Shown: positions 53,201 to 60,816 of the stretch, piece after piece
How the letters are laid out: every line of letters starts with the position of its first letter
Position numbering within the stretch: the first letter of the stretch is position 1
Assembly (NCBI RefSeq): GCF_021023085.1
Contig: NZ_PGCK01000008.1
Span: 1-64,000, forward strand
Length of the DNA stretch: 64,000 nucleotides
Direction of reading: 5' to 3'
From: Methanooceanicella nereidis
GTDB taxonomy: Archaea; Halobacteriota; Methanocellia; Methanocellales; Methanocellaceae
Translations under genes and position numbers: made by a program
Notes under the pieces: generated by a model
Seen by the model: the letters and a program-made list of their open reading frames with translations, nothing else
Told to the model about the DNA's origin: nothing
Databases searched by the model: none

Positions 53201-55359
53201 CCGAATACCTCGGCTATGAGATCGATGACGGCCTGCTCAGTGCGGCAAACACCGTCGAATTCTCGGACCCGGGCTTCTCAGGCCATATTAACGGCAACTG
53301 CATAAACAACAGCGAGAATTATGGCGTGAACTGGGGTATAGTCTACTACGGATATACGGGTACCATCAACTGCAACGAGATCTACGGCAGCGAATGGTCC
53401 ATGAAGGGCATAACCGCAGTCTCCGATAACCTCACTATCGCAGGAAACACGATCGAGGGCATCGGATACTACGAAAAGGGACTGCCCACGGCAACCTTAG
53501 AATCCGACATGTATGGTATCGGGCCCCTATGCGAAGGCATAGCTATTAGCGTATACCCGGTCACCAGGAACTTTGAGGACGGTAACGCATACATCTATGA
53601 CAACTACCTCAGGGACAATGAGATACAGCTGATGTTCTGGTCCGACGAGATTCTCGGACAGGGCGACGGCAGCACCGGCAAGATCGACCTTGCAACCCTT
53701 GAGCAGATATTTGCTACAAACGACCTTGACGCCAGGAGAGTATACATAACTGACAGCGAGGGTAACCTCAAAGTAGAGAGCCCTCTGGACCTTCAGAAAT
53801 TCATCATAGATCCGCTGGGTATTTGCGAGTTCATCCTGGGAGGATACGACCCTGAGGACTTCGATGATGTCGGCCTGATATTCGTAAGGACGTTCATCCA
53901 GGACGCGGTAGATGCTGCGAACGAATCGTCCGATATGTACGGCCAGCCTCTGTTGAGCGATACCGTAAATCTAAAACCGGCAACATACGATGAATGCCTG
54001 TTCATCCTGAAATCGGTGAACATAGTCGGAACTGAAGAATCCGGTACGGGAGAGCCGCTGGCAATAATAAGGTCATCCGGACCCAAGGGGCTACCCGAAT
54101 CAGTCGGCTACACCTACGTCCACGGCTTCCCGATCATCGACGTCGTTTCATGGAGTATGTACCCCACGTTCGCTAACATAGCGAATGTTCAGATAGATGG
54201 TTCGGGAATGATCGACTCAGAGTTCGTACCGTTTAGCGGCATATTCTATGATAAAGGCACGAACGGCACTCTTTCGGACAACATGTTCGTGAACTTCGGC
54301 CCGTTCGGCGACGCCAGTGAAGCATACGGCAACGCAATGGTCGGCGAATATGGCCAGGTAGGATACGCGGTCGTATTGAGCAACCATGAGGGCAGCCAGT
54401 ACTACATGAACGATAACACGTTCACTGAAGTGCAGGGAGCGCTCCTAAATTACGGAGAGCTTGACTACGTGCTGACCAACACGACATTCTTCGAGAACGG
54501 CAACGTCATCACCGGCGACAAATACTTTGTATACGTCGATACCTACGGAAACTACCGCATAGACGGACAGCTCACGGGCGACCCGGATTACCTGAACTAT
54601 GTGATATGCATGGTCGGCGGCAACGATATGTGGCAGACAGCCATCCCGAACGAGAAATACGAGATAGCCATGGGTGCCGGGAAATACTACATGAGCACAC
54701 CGATGGTCAATCCGTATAACACCGTTACGCTTGTCGGTCCGGATGACTGGGTCTATATCTTTGTGCCGGACGGACAGCCTGAGAACATAATAGCAGGCTA
54801 CAACGTCAGCTTCGGCGTAGGAACATGTGAGTACGACCTTGTCTACGAATGGAACCTGATATCAGTACCCTTCGAGCTTGAAGATAATAACATAGAGAAC
54901 TTCTTCCCGCCCGAAGTTAAGGCAAATATCGAGTCAGTTTGGAGATACGACGATGATGGCTTATGGTATCTGTACAAGCCTGACGGCGACTATACGGGAT
55001 GGGATTTCCTTGGTACGGATCCCCTGTCAACGATAGAGCCTGGCATTGGATACTATGTCAATATGACCGATGGCGCATCATTCACCGTATCGGGAATCAT
55101 CCCGGCGGATTCGCCGCTGGGCAGCTGCTCGATCAACGACCAGTGGAATTGCATAGGCATTACCGGGATCGATTCCTATGATGCGGCAACGTTATTCGGC
55201 GACGCCGATTCCATAGAATCTGTCTGGACTTATGATAGCGGATACTGGTATCTGTACAAGCCTGACGGCGACTATACGGGATGGGATTTCCTTGGTACGG
55301 ATCCCCTGTCAACAATAGAGCCAGGAATAGGCTACTGGGTAGAGCTTAAGGAGCAATAG
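50284..55359 (+). CDS. giant secreted right-handed beta-helix surface protein
   Basis: A signal peptide (LSVLTIIAFLLVSTFSGIAWA, cut near residue 38) precedes about 1200 residues of parallel beta-helix repeats of the NosD/pectin-lyase-like type, with recurring coils such as GIYSEGDGVNITGNYLEDF and GIFSFGDNCIIDSNGIY. From about residue 1500 comes a C-terminal region with two copies of a module: WNLISVPFE, SVWRYDDDG, and the nearly identical YLYKPDGDYTGWDFLGTDPL repeats followed by STIEPGIGYYV/W. The chain is strongly acidic and rich in Asn, Gly and Tyr. It has no membrane anchor of its own; the next gene, 11 bases on, could supply it. The TTG start is chosen from the shared upstream element. 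Confidence 0.88.
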   Translation: MNDRIISKNLRIITNTLSVLTIIAFLLVSTFSGIAWAQTAVPLTEVWVDDSWISNSSGDIVGPGLLFGYNAFSDINWAIENVSSGGTIHVADGEYSENVNIYKPVSILGANYQGYDSFVSSSIEETLIDGIIKITSSDVFINGVTIDVPADFASDHGIYVTSNELVGATIAGDLTNIVIQNCNIYTLEGYGIYFDQVSSSSILYNFLYNDDISPYGIYSEGDGVNITGNYLEDFNNGIFSFGDNCIIDSNGIYCGEGDTSIFSSGEYVSIENNYVDYYNTGIVSTGNDSTIANNEIYSYYGGYEETVGDAGYEYYGIASEGDNANIAFNDVYYFSVGIYNLGNGSFINDNYVEGDEYDPYGIISEGDSVSIGDNTVLYYYMEGIDSFGTGCSITGNSVAYDDNSWGFVGIYSGGDSVELSMNYVQNYWAYGIYCYGDGVVINDNTVEDVYEEGDDDWGIVARGDFVTINDNTVRNNFFGIYTYCNETEIGDNNILYDEGSLPSTVFAGLAADRDRFDITANIPAGMNLASASLVGDFDEGDYVEIGILSYGDLVNIHDNQITDLYNGIVTFGDDCDVSYNVIETVFGENGIYSEGNAIEFLSNSIYGYVFGITSTGDDCTFTDNDVYRYNEYIDDPVFDQGLVGCYITEHGICSNGDSAVITGNDVYDYFLEGIFARGDGCEITDNYLMTEYGETGITADGFSIIVTGNTITGFTKGIFSAGDYNIIAANTISYYGSELDAMVGLGEYDSCAIDYDGDFGIIEENTIEYMRCAIDYWGKYGTVRNNMITAYPGFYYYIWNSDIAYFGDFGIIEGNVIDYGFEEPPLPPVSPAEGEYGADYGQTGLAFGDISYIGYAGYIQDNVLNTEYPTLLGVFYLGNTGSIVNNTIENPIAGVIYAGSTGTVSENNILNENQGGIGIGHLGYYATIENNEINNTAMGILYVNSIISVLTDVLSEDNILYGGDIEDIFLNSAEYLGYEIDDGLLSAANTVEFSDPGFSGHINGNCINNSENYGVNWGIVYYGYTGTINCNEIYGSEWSMKGITAVSDNLTIAGNTIEGIGYYEKGLPTATLESDMYGIGPLCEGIAISVYPVTRNFEDGNAYIYDNYLRDNEIQLMFWSDEILGQGDGSTGKIDLATLEQIFATNDLDARRVYITDSEGNLKVESPLDLQKFIIDPLGICEFILGGYDPEDFDDVGLIFVRTFIQDAVDAANESSDMYGQPLLSDTVNLKPATYDECLFILKSVNIVGTEESGTGEPLAIIRSSGPKGLPESVGYTYVHGFPIIDVVSWSMYPTFANIANVQIDGSGMIDSEFVPFSGIFYDKGTNGTLSDNMFVNFGPFGDASEAYGNAMVGEYGQVGYAVVLSNHEGSQYYMNDNTFTEVQGALLNYGELDYVLTNTTFFENGNVITGDKYFVYVDTYGNYRIDGQLTGDPDYLNYVICMVGGNDMWQTAIPNEKYEIAMGAGKYYMSTPMVNPYNTVTLVGPDDWVYIFVPDGQPENIIAGYNVSFGVGTCEYDLVYEWNLISVPFELEDNNIENFFPPEVKANIESVWRYDDDGLWYLYKPDGDYTGWDFLGTDPLSTIEPGIGYYVNMTDGASFTVSGIIPADSPLGSCSINDQWNCIGITGIDSYDAATLFGDADSIESVWTYDSGYWYLYKPDGDYTGWDFLGTDPLSTIEPGIGYWVELKEQ
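54964..55040 (+). repeat. 77-base near-identical repeat, copy 1
   Basis: It encodes the WYLYKPDGDYTGWDFLGTD segment followed by PLSTIEP. It matches 55246-55322 with one mismatch at the DNA level (CAACGATAGAG versus CAACAATAGAG). Confidence 0.9.
55246..55322 (+). repeat. 77-base near-identical repeat, copy 2
   Basis: This is the partner of 54964-55040, offset by 282 bases (94 codons). Flanking parts of the module have diverged, so this block has been kept alike recently. Confidence 0.9.
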
Positions 55360-55370
55360 GAGGTTCTAAG

Positions 55371-55829
55371 ATGAGTAAAAATAACTTAAAAAGATTCGTA
55401 TCGGCAGTATTCGTACTGGCATTGTTAGCAAGCGTGATGTCATTTGAGGCTGTAGCAGCCCCGCCGGTCCCGCCGACACCGACTCCGACGCCGGTCCCGA
55501 CGTCTACGCCGACTCCGACACCGAGCGCGACGGCTTCGCCAACATCTACGCCTACGTCAAACCCGCCTTCTGTCCCGTCAGGTGGCACGTTCCATTATGT
55601 CTGGGATGTATACGGCACTCCGACCCCTGAACCCACTATAGTTCCGACACCGGAGCCAACGGTAGTTCCGACTCCGACACCCGAGCCGACGCCGGAGGCA
55701 ACTCCGACACCGACCCCGGAGCCTACGACGACCGAGCAGACAGGATTTGACATAAACCTGTTACTCCTGCTGCTGGCCATACTGGTCATAGCTGTCGTTG
55801 GAGCATACTACCTGTTCTTCAGGAAATAG
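55371..55829 (+). CDS. Pro/Thr-rich surface anchor protein with EPTTTEQTG tail
   Basis: This small secreted protein has 152 residues. A signal peptide (VSAVFVLALLASVMSFEAVA) is followed by Pro/Thr repeats, a short non-repetitive patch GGTFHYVWDVYGTPTPEP, more TPEP repeats, then [12 protein letters not shown], a leucine-rich membrane helix (LLLLLLAILVIAVVGAYYLF) and the basic end FRK. It begins 11 bases after the beta-helix stop with a clear AGGAGG ribosome binding site, so the two are co-expressed. It may tether the beta-helix protein. The tail is shared with the proteins at 57913 and 60817. Confidence 0.85.
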   Translation: MSKNNLKRFVSAVFVLALLASVMSFEAVAAPPVPPTPTPTPVPTSTPTPTPSATASPTSTPTSNPPSVPSGGTFHYVWDVYGTPTPEPTIVPTPEPTVVPTPTPEPTPEATPTPTPEPTTTEQTGFDINLLLLLLAILVIAVVGAYYLFFRK

Positions 55830-55849
55830 TAAAGATAGAAAGATGAAAC

Positions 55850-55869
55850 GTGGAGTGAATTCACTCCAC
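55850..55869 (+). terminator. hairpin terminator after the small anchor gene
   Basis: The perfect 20-base palindrome GTGGAGTGAATTCACTCCAC is followed by TTTAATTATTTTTT. The GGAGT/ACTCC core recurs in the terminators at 60436 and 61942. Confidence 0.85.
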
Positions 55870-55970
55870 TTTAATTATTTTTTAAAAAATGATATCTTAA
55901 GATCTTATGGAAAAAATATTTCCTTTACGCTTTGATGCAGGAAAATTTATTTTCTAGATTTTTTTAGCTA

Positions 55971-56489
55971 TCAGTGTTTATACAGCTCTTTATTCATCCT
56001 GGGGATCAGAGCCATGAAAACGCTCTGCTCCGTCAGCCTCGTCCTGTCGAGCATGCCATTTGATAAATACCCTATCGCGCCCATCTTTTTGCCGAGATCA
56101 TCGATGCCGGTGAATTTGCTCATTACCTCCCCTACTTCCTTTCCGGAGAGGACTTCATCCAGTACTAAGGAAGGATATTCAAATCCGCTGCCGCACCCGA
56201 TGGTGGTCCATTGGCCGTCGAATATGGCACAGTACTGCACGTCTATGACATACCCCTCAATATCAAATAATCCTGCTTCTATGCCGACACCGTAATCGTA
56301 TCTTCCGGACTCGTACGCGTTTTTCGCGCGGTTCATTGCACCTTTAACCGTATCATTTCCAAACGGCTGAGAAGGGACACCGGAAGGAACGTTTATCCCG
56401 TCCACTGTCACATCGCCGAATACACTGCTAAAGACATTCTCCGCTGCATTTACCTTGACAGGATTATTCGTGCCGACGGCTATTCTCAC
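55971..56489 (-). CDS. DUF84-family inosine/xanthosine triphosphatase
   Basis: It removes non-canonical purine triphosphates such as ITP and XTP from the pool. The sequence MRIAVGTNNPVKVNAAENVF, then VPSGVPSQPFGNDTVKGAMNRA and DYGVGIEAGLFDIEGYVIDV, matches the YjjX/DUF84 signature. The length of 172 residues is normal. Its start overlaps the coaD stop by 4 bases, so it is co-translated with the two genes upstream. Confidence 0.9.
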   Translation of the reverse strand: MRIAVGTNNPVKVNAAENVFSSVFGDVTVDGINVPSGVPSQPFGNDTVKGAMNRAKNAYESGRYDYGVGIEAGLFDIEGYVIDVQYCAIFDGQWTTIGCGSGFEYPSLVLDEVLSGKEVGEVMSKFTGIDDLGKKMGAIGYLSNGMLDRTRLTEQSVFMALIPRMNKELYKH

Positions 56490-56947
56490 TCTTTAGGCCT
56501 CTTTAAAAGATTACCATGAGTGTCTATCTCGCCTTTGACTATCCTTGTCGAGGATATCGGGTCTCCGTCCTCGGCAAGCACATAATTTACCAGAATGACG
56601 TCAATCGGGTCAAAGCCTTTGCTTTTCCTGATATCGTTGATCTTCAGGGCTGTAGGATAAGTCTCAGGAGAAACGACTATCTTATCATAATCCTCAGTCA
56701 ACGTTTTACCGTACGGGTCATTGATCTTCATGATGTTCGGCTCAACGCCTATCTCTTTCTTTATCCATTCCCTGAGCTTATTTTCCCTCTCTTCATAGGT
56801 CTCGACGGGCCTGACACGGCTTCCTGTCGCCATCTCGTCCGAGGTAAGGCCTATATCGACATCATGGCTTAGCCAGTATGCTTTTCGAAGTAAGAGCTTA
56901 TGCCCGTCATGAAGGGGTTGAAAAGTGCCCCCCACAGCTACTTTCAT
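56486..56947 (-). CDS. coaD: archaeal phosphopantetheine adenylyltransferase
   Basis: It makes dephospho-CoA from 4'-phosphopantetheine and ATP. The nucleotidyltransferase motif VAVGGTFQPLHDGHKLLLRKA (HxGH type) and the downstream VVSPETYPTALKIN and ISSTRIVKGEID belong to the archaeal/eukaryotic class. The length is about 153 residues. The frame is open eight codons further upstream (56971), but the Met at 56947 begins the conserved strand. It is the middle gene of the gamma-CA-coaD-DUF84 cluster. Confidence 0.93.
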   Translation of the reverse strand: MKVAVGGTFQPLHDGHKLLLRKAYWLSHDVDIGLTSDEMATGSRVRPVETYEERENKLREWIKKEIGVEPNIMKINDPYGKTLTEDYDKIVVSPETYPTALKINDIRKSKGFDPIDVILVNYVLAEDGDPISSTRIVKGEIDTHGNLLKRPKE

Positions 56948-56963
56948 GTTCAGGAATGCCTCC

Positions 56964-57467
56964 TTATTCATTTAAGTACTTTCGGGAAAGCCCGACGTAC
57001 TCTTCACAGTTGACGACAGGGTATCTCATCTGTTCCGGCGTAAGCTGCCTGACGACCTTTCCCGGGATCCCCACTACAAGAGAGCCGGGAGGTATCTTAT
57101 CATTTTCTTTTACGACGGCTCCGGCGCCGATAATACAGTTCTCGCCTATCTCGGCCTTGCTGAGCACGACGGCGCCCATTCCGATCAGTGAGTACTTGCC
57201 TATGGTGCAGCCGTGGATGACAGCGCAATGGCCGATGGTGACGCCTTCGCCTATGACCACGTCCTCGCCCGGTGCCGAATGGATGACGACGTTGTCCTGG
57301 ATGTTAGCTTTTTTTTCGACGATGATCTTACTCATGTCGCCTCTCAACACCGCACCGTACCAGATGCTGGACTCTTCCCCGACCTCGACATCTCCTATGA
57401 TGGCCGCGGTCTCTGCAACGAACGCGCTATCGGCTATTTTTGGCTTTGCGAAGTGTTCGAATATCAT
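56964..57467 (-). CDS. gamma-class carbonic anhydrase-like hexapeptide protein
   Basis: This left-handed beta-helix protein of 167 residues has isoleucine/valine-led hexapeptide repeats. Metal-site His residues are seen in VVIHSAPGEDVVIGEGVTIG, HCAVIHG and the preceding turn. The arrangement matches the CamH/YrdA branch rather than full-length Cam with its acidic loop. Carbonic anhydrase activity is possible but not certain. It is the first gene of the cluster with coaD and DUF84. Confidence 0.88.
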   Translation of the reverse strand: MIFEHFAKPKIADSAFVAETAAIIGDVEVGEESSIWYGAVLRGDMSKIIVEKKANIQDNVVIHSAPGEDVVIGEGVTIGHCAVIHGCTIGKYSLIGMGAVVLSKAEIGENCIIGAGAVVKENDKIPPGSLVVGIPGKVVRQLTPEQMRYPVVNCEEYVGLSRKYLNE

Positions 57468-57634
57468 TATTTCTCTTACTTATAGTCGTACTTAAATCGT
57501 AAAAATCTATTTATTTTTTATAGTGAGAATTAATTAGCTATTATTTAGCTGACTTTTAATAAAATTATATAATTAATAGTAAAAAAGACGATTACTTCTC
57601 TCATTTTAAAATATATAAGTAAGTAAATTTAAAC

Positions 57635-57647
57635 TATGGTAAATTTT
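57635..57647 (-). promoter_or_regulatory. TTTACCATA-type site upstream of the Calx-beta gene
   Basis: TATGGTAAATTTT is the complement of AAAATTTACCATA. It is about 265 bases before the start and has the same orientation as the site at 50196. Confidence 0.5.
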
Positions 57648-57805
57648 TACTTAATGATTTGGGAGTAAATTTATTTTTAAACAATATTTTACGCTATAAT
57701 TCATATTTTGCAAATAAACCAAAATTTTTTATAGTAAATATGTAATTACATTTTCATAAGAAAATATTTCCGACGATTATTATCGTGAATAAAAAAGTTC
57801 ATCAT

Positions 57806-57890
57806 ACATGGTGTAATAATTACAAAAGTTTTCGCGGCCCGGTGCCCGTTCCTGGCATACGGGTAAAAAGTAATTATTACTTCACCGTGT
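57806..57890. promoter_or_regulatory. long compound hairpin before the Calx-beta gene
   Basis: The outer stem is ACATGGTG with CACCGTGT, continuing into the perfect GTAATAATTAC (57813-57823) / GTAATTATTAC (57870-57880), with a 2-base bulge. Inside it the pairs CCCG/CGGG and TGCC/GGCA form a second GC-rich stem. It ends 7 bases before the shared start element, so it may be a leader structure controlling translation. Confidence 0.7.
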
Positions 57891-57897
57891 AAAATGT

Positions 57898-57910
57898 GGG
57901 GGTATATAGC
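57898..57910 (+). promoter_or_regulatory. shared start element GGGGGTATATAGC
   Basis: Identical to 50270-50282; it precedes the ATG at 57913 by two bases. Confidence 0.75.
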
Positions 57911-57912
57911 AA

Positions 57913-60426
57913 ATGATAAAAAGGGGTATAGATGGTTCCATCTATGGTAGTTTAAAACATTTTAAAGTGTTGGTTTCCCTTATGGTCGTCTTTTTATTGA
58001 TGGCGACCTCGCTAGGGACAGCTCAAATCGTGAATATTATAAACGGGTCATCTTCTGATGGTCCGGACGGCTTATCTTTACTGGGAGCGACTTCGCTGCC
58101 CATTGTGAATTTTAAACAGATCTCATATGTCGCAGGGGAAAACCGTGCCGATGGATACATAGAGATCACGGTCAGACTGAACCAGGTGCCGACCCAAAGG
58201 ATAGCCGTGCATTATGACCTTGTAAGTGCCGGTACGACCGCAACTGAAAATACCGACTTCACTCTGGAAAGTACAAAAAGAGTGGTATTTGGTGCCAGCG
58301 GCGATACTGCTACTGAAAAGACCTTCCGGGTATATCTTATAGATGACAGCAGGTATGAGGGAGACGAGACCGTACAGCTCAAGCTCAGGATCAACAGCGC
58401 TAACGAAGATAAAGTAGTGCTCGGGAATAAGAACGTCACGACCATCACTATTACCGACGTGGCTGACCGGCCAAGGGTAATGTTCGACAGGCCTTCCTAT
58501 AATGTTAACGTGAACGAAGGCATAGGCACGCTGACTTTAAATGTCGTCAAAGACGGCGAGACCGACCTTCCGTCCAGCGTCAATTACAGGACACTTAGCG
58601 GTATGGCATTACAGGGTCAGGACTTCGCTCAAAGCTCCGGCACGCTGACTTTCGGGCCGACCGGCACGACCGCCTCGATCAATGTCACCATCAATGAGGA
58701 TTCGATATTCGAGGTCCTTGAAAACTTCACTGTGGAACTATACGACCCTGTCGACGCAAGGATCGGATGGAGAAACCCTGCCAGCGTATGGATAACGGAT
58801 AATGATACCGCGCCAGTCGTACAGTTCAGGCTGTCGTCATATACGTTCGATGAGAACGATGGCACCGTTCAGGTCACCGTGACAAAGACCGGCGAGACAT
58901 CCATGCCGGCCAGCGTTGACTACGCGACAGCGAACGGCGGAGCGGAGGCAGGACAGGACTACGCTTCCACATCAGGCACGCTTACTTTTGACGCATCTGA
59001 ATATGAAAAGGCTTTTAGCCTCGGCATAATTGATGACGGGGTTTACGAGCTTTCGGAGTTCTTCTATGTGAACCTCTCAGGTCCCGTGAACGCGACCCTT
59101 GGGTCCGCTGATTCCGCGCAGATCAATATTGCCGATGACGACGACGCGCCCGAATTCACTTTCAGCGCATCCTCTTATGACGTGAACGAAGATGCCGGAA
59201 CAGTTACCATCAACGTGACGAAGTCGGGAGAGACCAGGGTATCGGCCAGCGTTAATTATACGACTGCCGACGGCACTGCGTTAGCAGGCTCAGATTATGC
59301 CGCGGCATCCGGAACGCTGGATTACGCATGGGATGAAACCTGGAAGACTTTCACCGTTGACATCCTGAATAACGGCCTTTACGAGGGTAACGAGCTCTTC
59401 TATGTGAACCTTGCGGATGCCGTAAATGCGGAGATAGCAACGCAGACATCGCAGGTCAACATAATCGAGGACGACCCGATACCGGTGATCAGCTTTAGCG
59501 AAGCCGTCTATAATGTTAACGAGAACGGAGTAAGTATAGATATCGAGGTCATAATGGACAATGAGGCATCAGAGCCGGTAACAGTCGATTATGCGACCTA
59601 TGACATCACTGCCGTGAGCCCGGCAGACTATCAGGGATGCAGCGGCACTCTGACCTTCGAGACAGGCGAACACTCCCAGTCGTTCACAGTGCTGATACAG
59701 GATGACAGCGTGTATGAAGGCCTTGAGAGCATCGGTCTGGCATTAAGCGGCCCTTCGGCGAATTCCGTTCTCGGCAGCCAGGTCACTGCACAAATAGACA
59801 TAACGGAAAATGACGCATACCCGACGTTCGGGTTTAACCGGACAGGGTATAACGTAAAGGAGTCAGATGCCAGCGTCACATTAAAAGTGCTCATGTTCGG
59901 CGAAGCATCGATGCCCATCACCATCAACTATGGTACTATGAACGGTACTGCAGTGTACGAGGATGATTATAACAGGACATCCGGACACTATACCTTCAAT
60001 CCAGGAGAATCCGAAAAGACCTTCACGGTAGCCATACATGAAGACTCGGTCTGGGAAGGGGACGAGAGGTTTAGCGCCATACTCGTGGATACGATCGGGA
60101 ATAATTTGAACTCTACGGAGATCACTATACTGGAAAATGACCCGCATCCGCCACCTGTATACGTTGAATACCTGTGGAATGCAGCGATCGCGCTGAAGAA
60201 CAGTATAGTCCCGGATGCGACCCCGACGCCTGAACCATCTGTAACGCCGACACCTGTGCCGACTGTTTCGCCGACGCCTGACCCATCGGTAACAGCTACG
60301 CCAACCGCAGAGCCTACCACGACCGAGCAGACCGGACCTGGCGATATAATGGTATGGGCACTGCTGATCGTACTGGCTGTTGTCGGGCTGGGAGCAGGAT
60401 ACTTCCTGGTGTTCAAGAAGAAATAA
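57913..60426 (+). CDS. secreted protein with six Calx-beta domains and EPTTTEQTG tail
   Basis: After an N-terminal membrane/signal segment (VLVSLMVVFLLMATSLGTAQ) come six Calx-beta-like repeats of about 100 residues. Each starts with a strand like PVVQFRLSSYTFDENDGTV and ends in a DDDxxP-type turn. These beta-sandwich domains bind calcium in other surface and adhesion proteins. The chain then shows VEYLWNAAIALKN, a Pro/Thr linker, [12 protein letters not shown], a membrane helix (WALLIVLAVVGLGAGYFLVF) and KKK. The length is 837 residues. A role in cell-surface adhesion or matrix is inferred. Confidence 0.9.
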   Translation: MIKRGIDGSIYGSLKHFKVLVSLMVVFLLMATSLGTAQIVNIINGSSSDGPDGLSLLGATSLPIVNFKQISYVAGENRADGYIEITVRLNQVPTQRIAVHYDLVSAGTTATENTDFTLESTKRVVFGASGDTATEKTFRVYLIDDSRYEGDETVQLKLRINSANEDKVVLGNKNVTTITITDVADRPRVMFDRPSYNVNVNEGIGTLTLNVVKDGETDLPSSVNYRTLSGMALQGQDFAQSSGTLTFGPTGTTASINVTINEDSIFEVLENFTVELYDPVDARIGWRNPASVWITDNDTAPVVQFRLSSYTFDENDGTVQVTVTKTGETSMPASVDYATANGGAEAGQDYASTSGTLTFDASEYEKAFSLGIIDDGVYELSEFFYVNLSGPVNATLGSADSAQINIADDDDAPEFTFSASSYDVNEDAGTVTINVTKSGETRVSASVNYTTADGTALAGSDYAAASGTLDYAWDETWKTFTVDILNNGLYEGNELFYVNLADAVNAEIATQTSQVNIIEDDPIPVISFSEAVYNVNENGVSIDIEVIMDNEASEPVTVDYATYDITAVSPADYQGCSGTLTFETGEHSQSFTVLIQDDSVYEGLESIGLALSGPSANSVLGSQVTAQIDITENDAYPTFGFNRTGYNVKESDASVTLKVLMFGEASMPITINYGTMNGTAVYEDDYNRTSGHYTFNPGESEKTFTVAIHEDSVWEGDERFSAILVDTIGNNLNSTEITILENDPHPPPVYVEYLWNAAIALKNSIVPDATPTPEPSVTPTPVPTVSPTPDPSVTATPTAEPTTTEQTGPGDIMVWALLIVLAVVGLGAGYFLVFKKK

Positions 60427-60435
60427 ATAAAAGTC

Positions 60436-60458
60436 GATGGAGTAATTTTTACTCCATC
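60436..60458 (+). terminator. hairpin terminator after the six-Calx-beta gene
   Basis: GATGGAGTA-ATTTT-TACTCCATC is followed by CTATTTTCTTTTTCT. It is nearly the same as 61942-61964. Confidence 0.85.
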
Positions 60459-60642
60459 CTATTTTCTTTTTCTAAAATTGATTTACAGAAATATATTAAT
60501 TAATTTTTTATATATTTACAATATTTATATTAAATATGATAGTAAAGAAAAATGTTTAAAAAATATTTTCTAATAATACAAAAAAAAGTAAATTTACTTT
60601 TATAAAAAAACTTTTACGTTGAATTAAATTAGAATAAAAAAT

Positions 60643-60664
60643 TTTTACCATAAGCTTTATTTTT
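60643..60664 (+). promoter_or_regulatory. TTTACCATA-type site
   Basis: TTTACCATAAGCTTTATTTT matches 62255-62274 (TTTACCATAAACTTTATTTT) at 19 of 20 bases. It is about 160 bases upstream of the start. Confidence 0.6.
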
Positions 60665-60673
60665 TATAATAGT

Positions 60674-60691
60674 AATTACAATGTTGTAATT
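60674..60691. repeat. 8-bp perfect inverted repeat
   Basis: AATTACAA and TTGTAATT are separated by TG, just downstream of the TTTACCATA-type site. It may be part of an operator. Confidence 0.6.
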
Positions 60692-60802
60692 AAAAAATCA
60701 TAATAAAAATCGATATTAAATTATTATTAAAAATAATAAATTATAATATTAAATATAATAGTATATATTAAAATACAGTATTGAAAAATAACTGTAAAAA
60801 AA

Positions 60803-60815
60803 GGGGGTATATAGC
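60803..60815 (+). promoter_or_regulatory. shared start element GGGGGTATATAGC
   Basis: Identical to the elements at 50270 and 57898. It sets the start at the GTG at 60817 and rules out the TTG at 60781, which lies upstream of the element. Confidence 0.75.
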
Positions 60816-60816
60816 A

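Larger units (their letters stand above)
57468..57912. other. AT-rich divergent control region
   Basis: This 445-base gene-free region lies between the gamma-CA gene and the Calx-beta gene. It is very A/T-rich to about 57780. It holds a TTTACCATA-type site (57635), AAGTAAGTAAATTT words, the long hairpin 57806-57890 and the shared start element 57898-57910. Confidence 0.6.
60459..60816. other. AT-rich control region
   Basis: No gene is seen. It contains AAAGTAAATTTACTTT-like palindromic sequence near 60588, the site TTTACCATAAGCTTTATTTT from 60645, an 8-bp inverted repeat AATTACAA-TG-TTGTAATT (60674-60691), and the start element at 60803. Confidence 0.6.
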
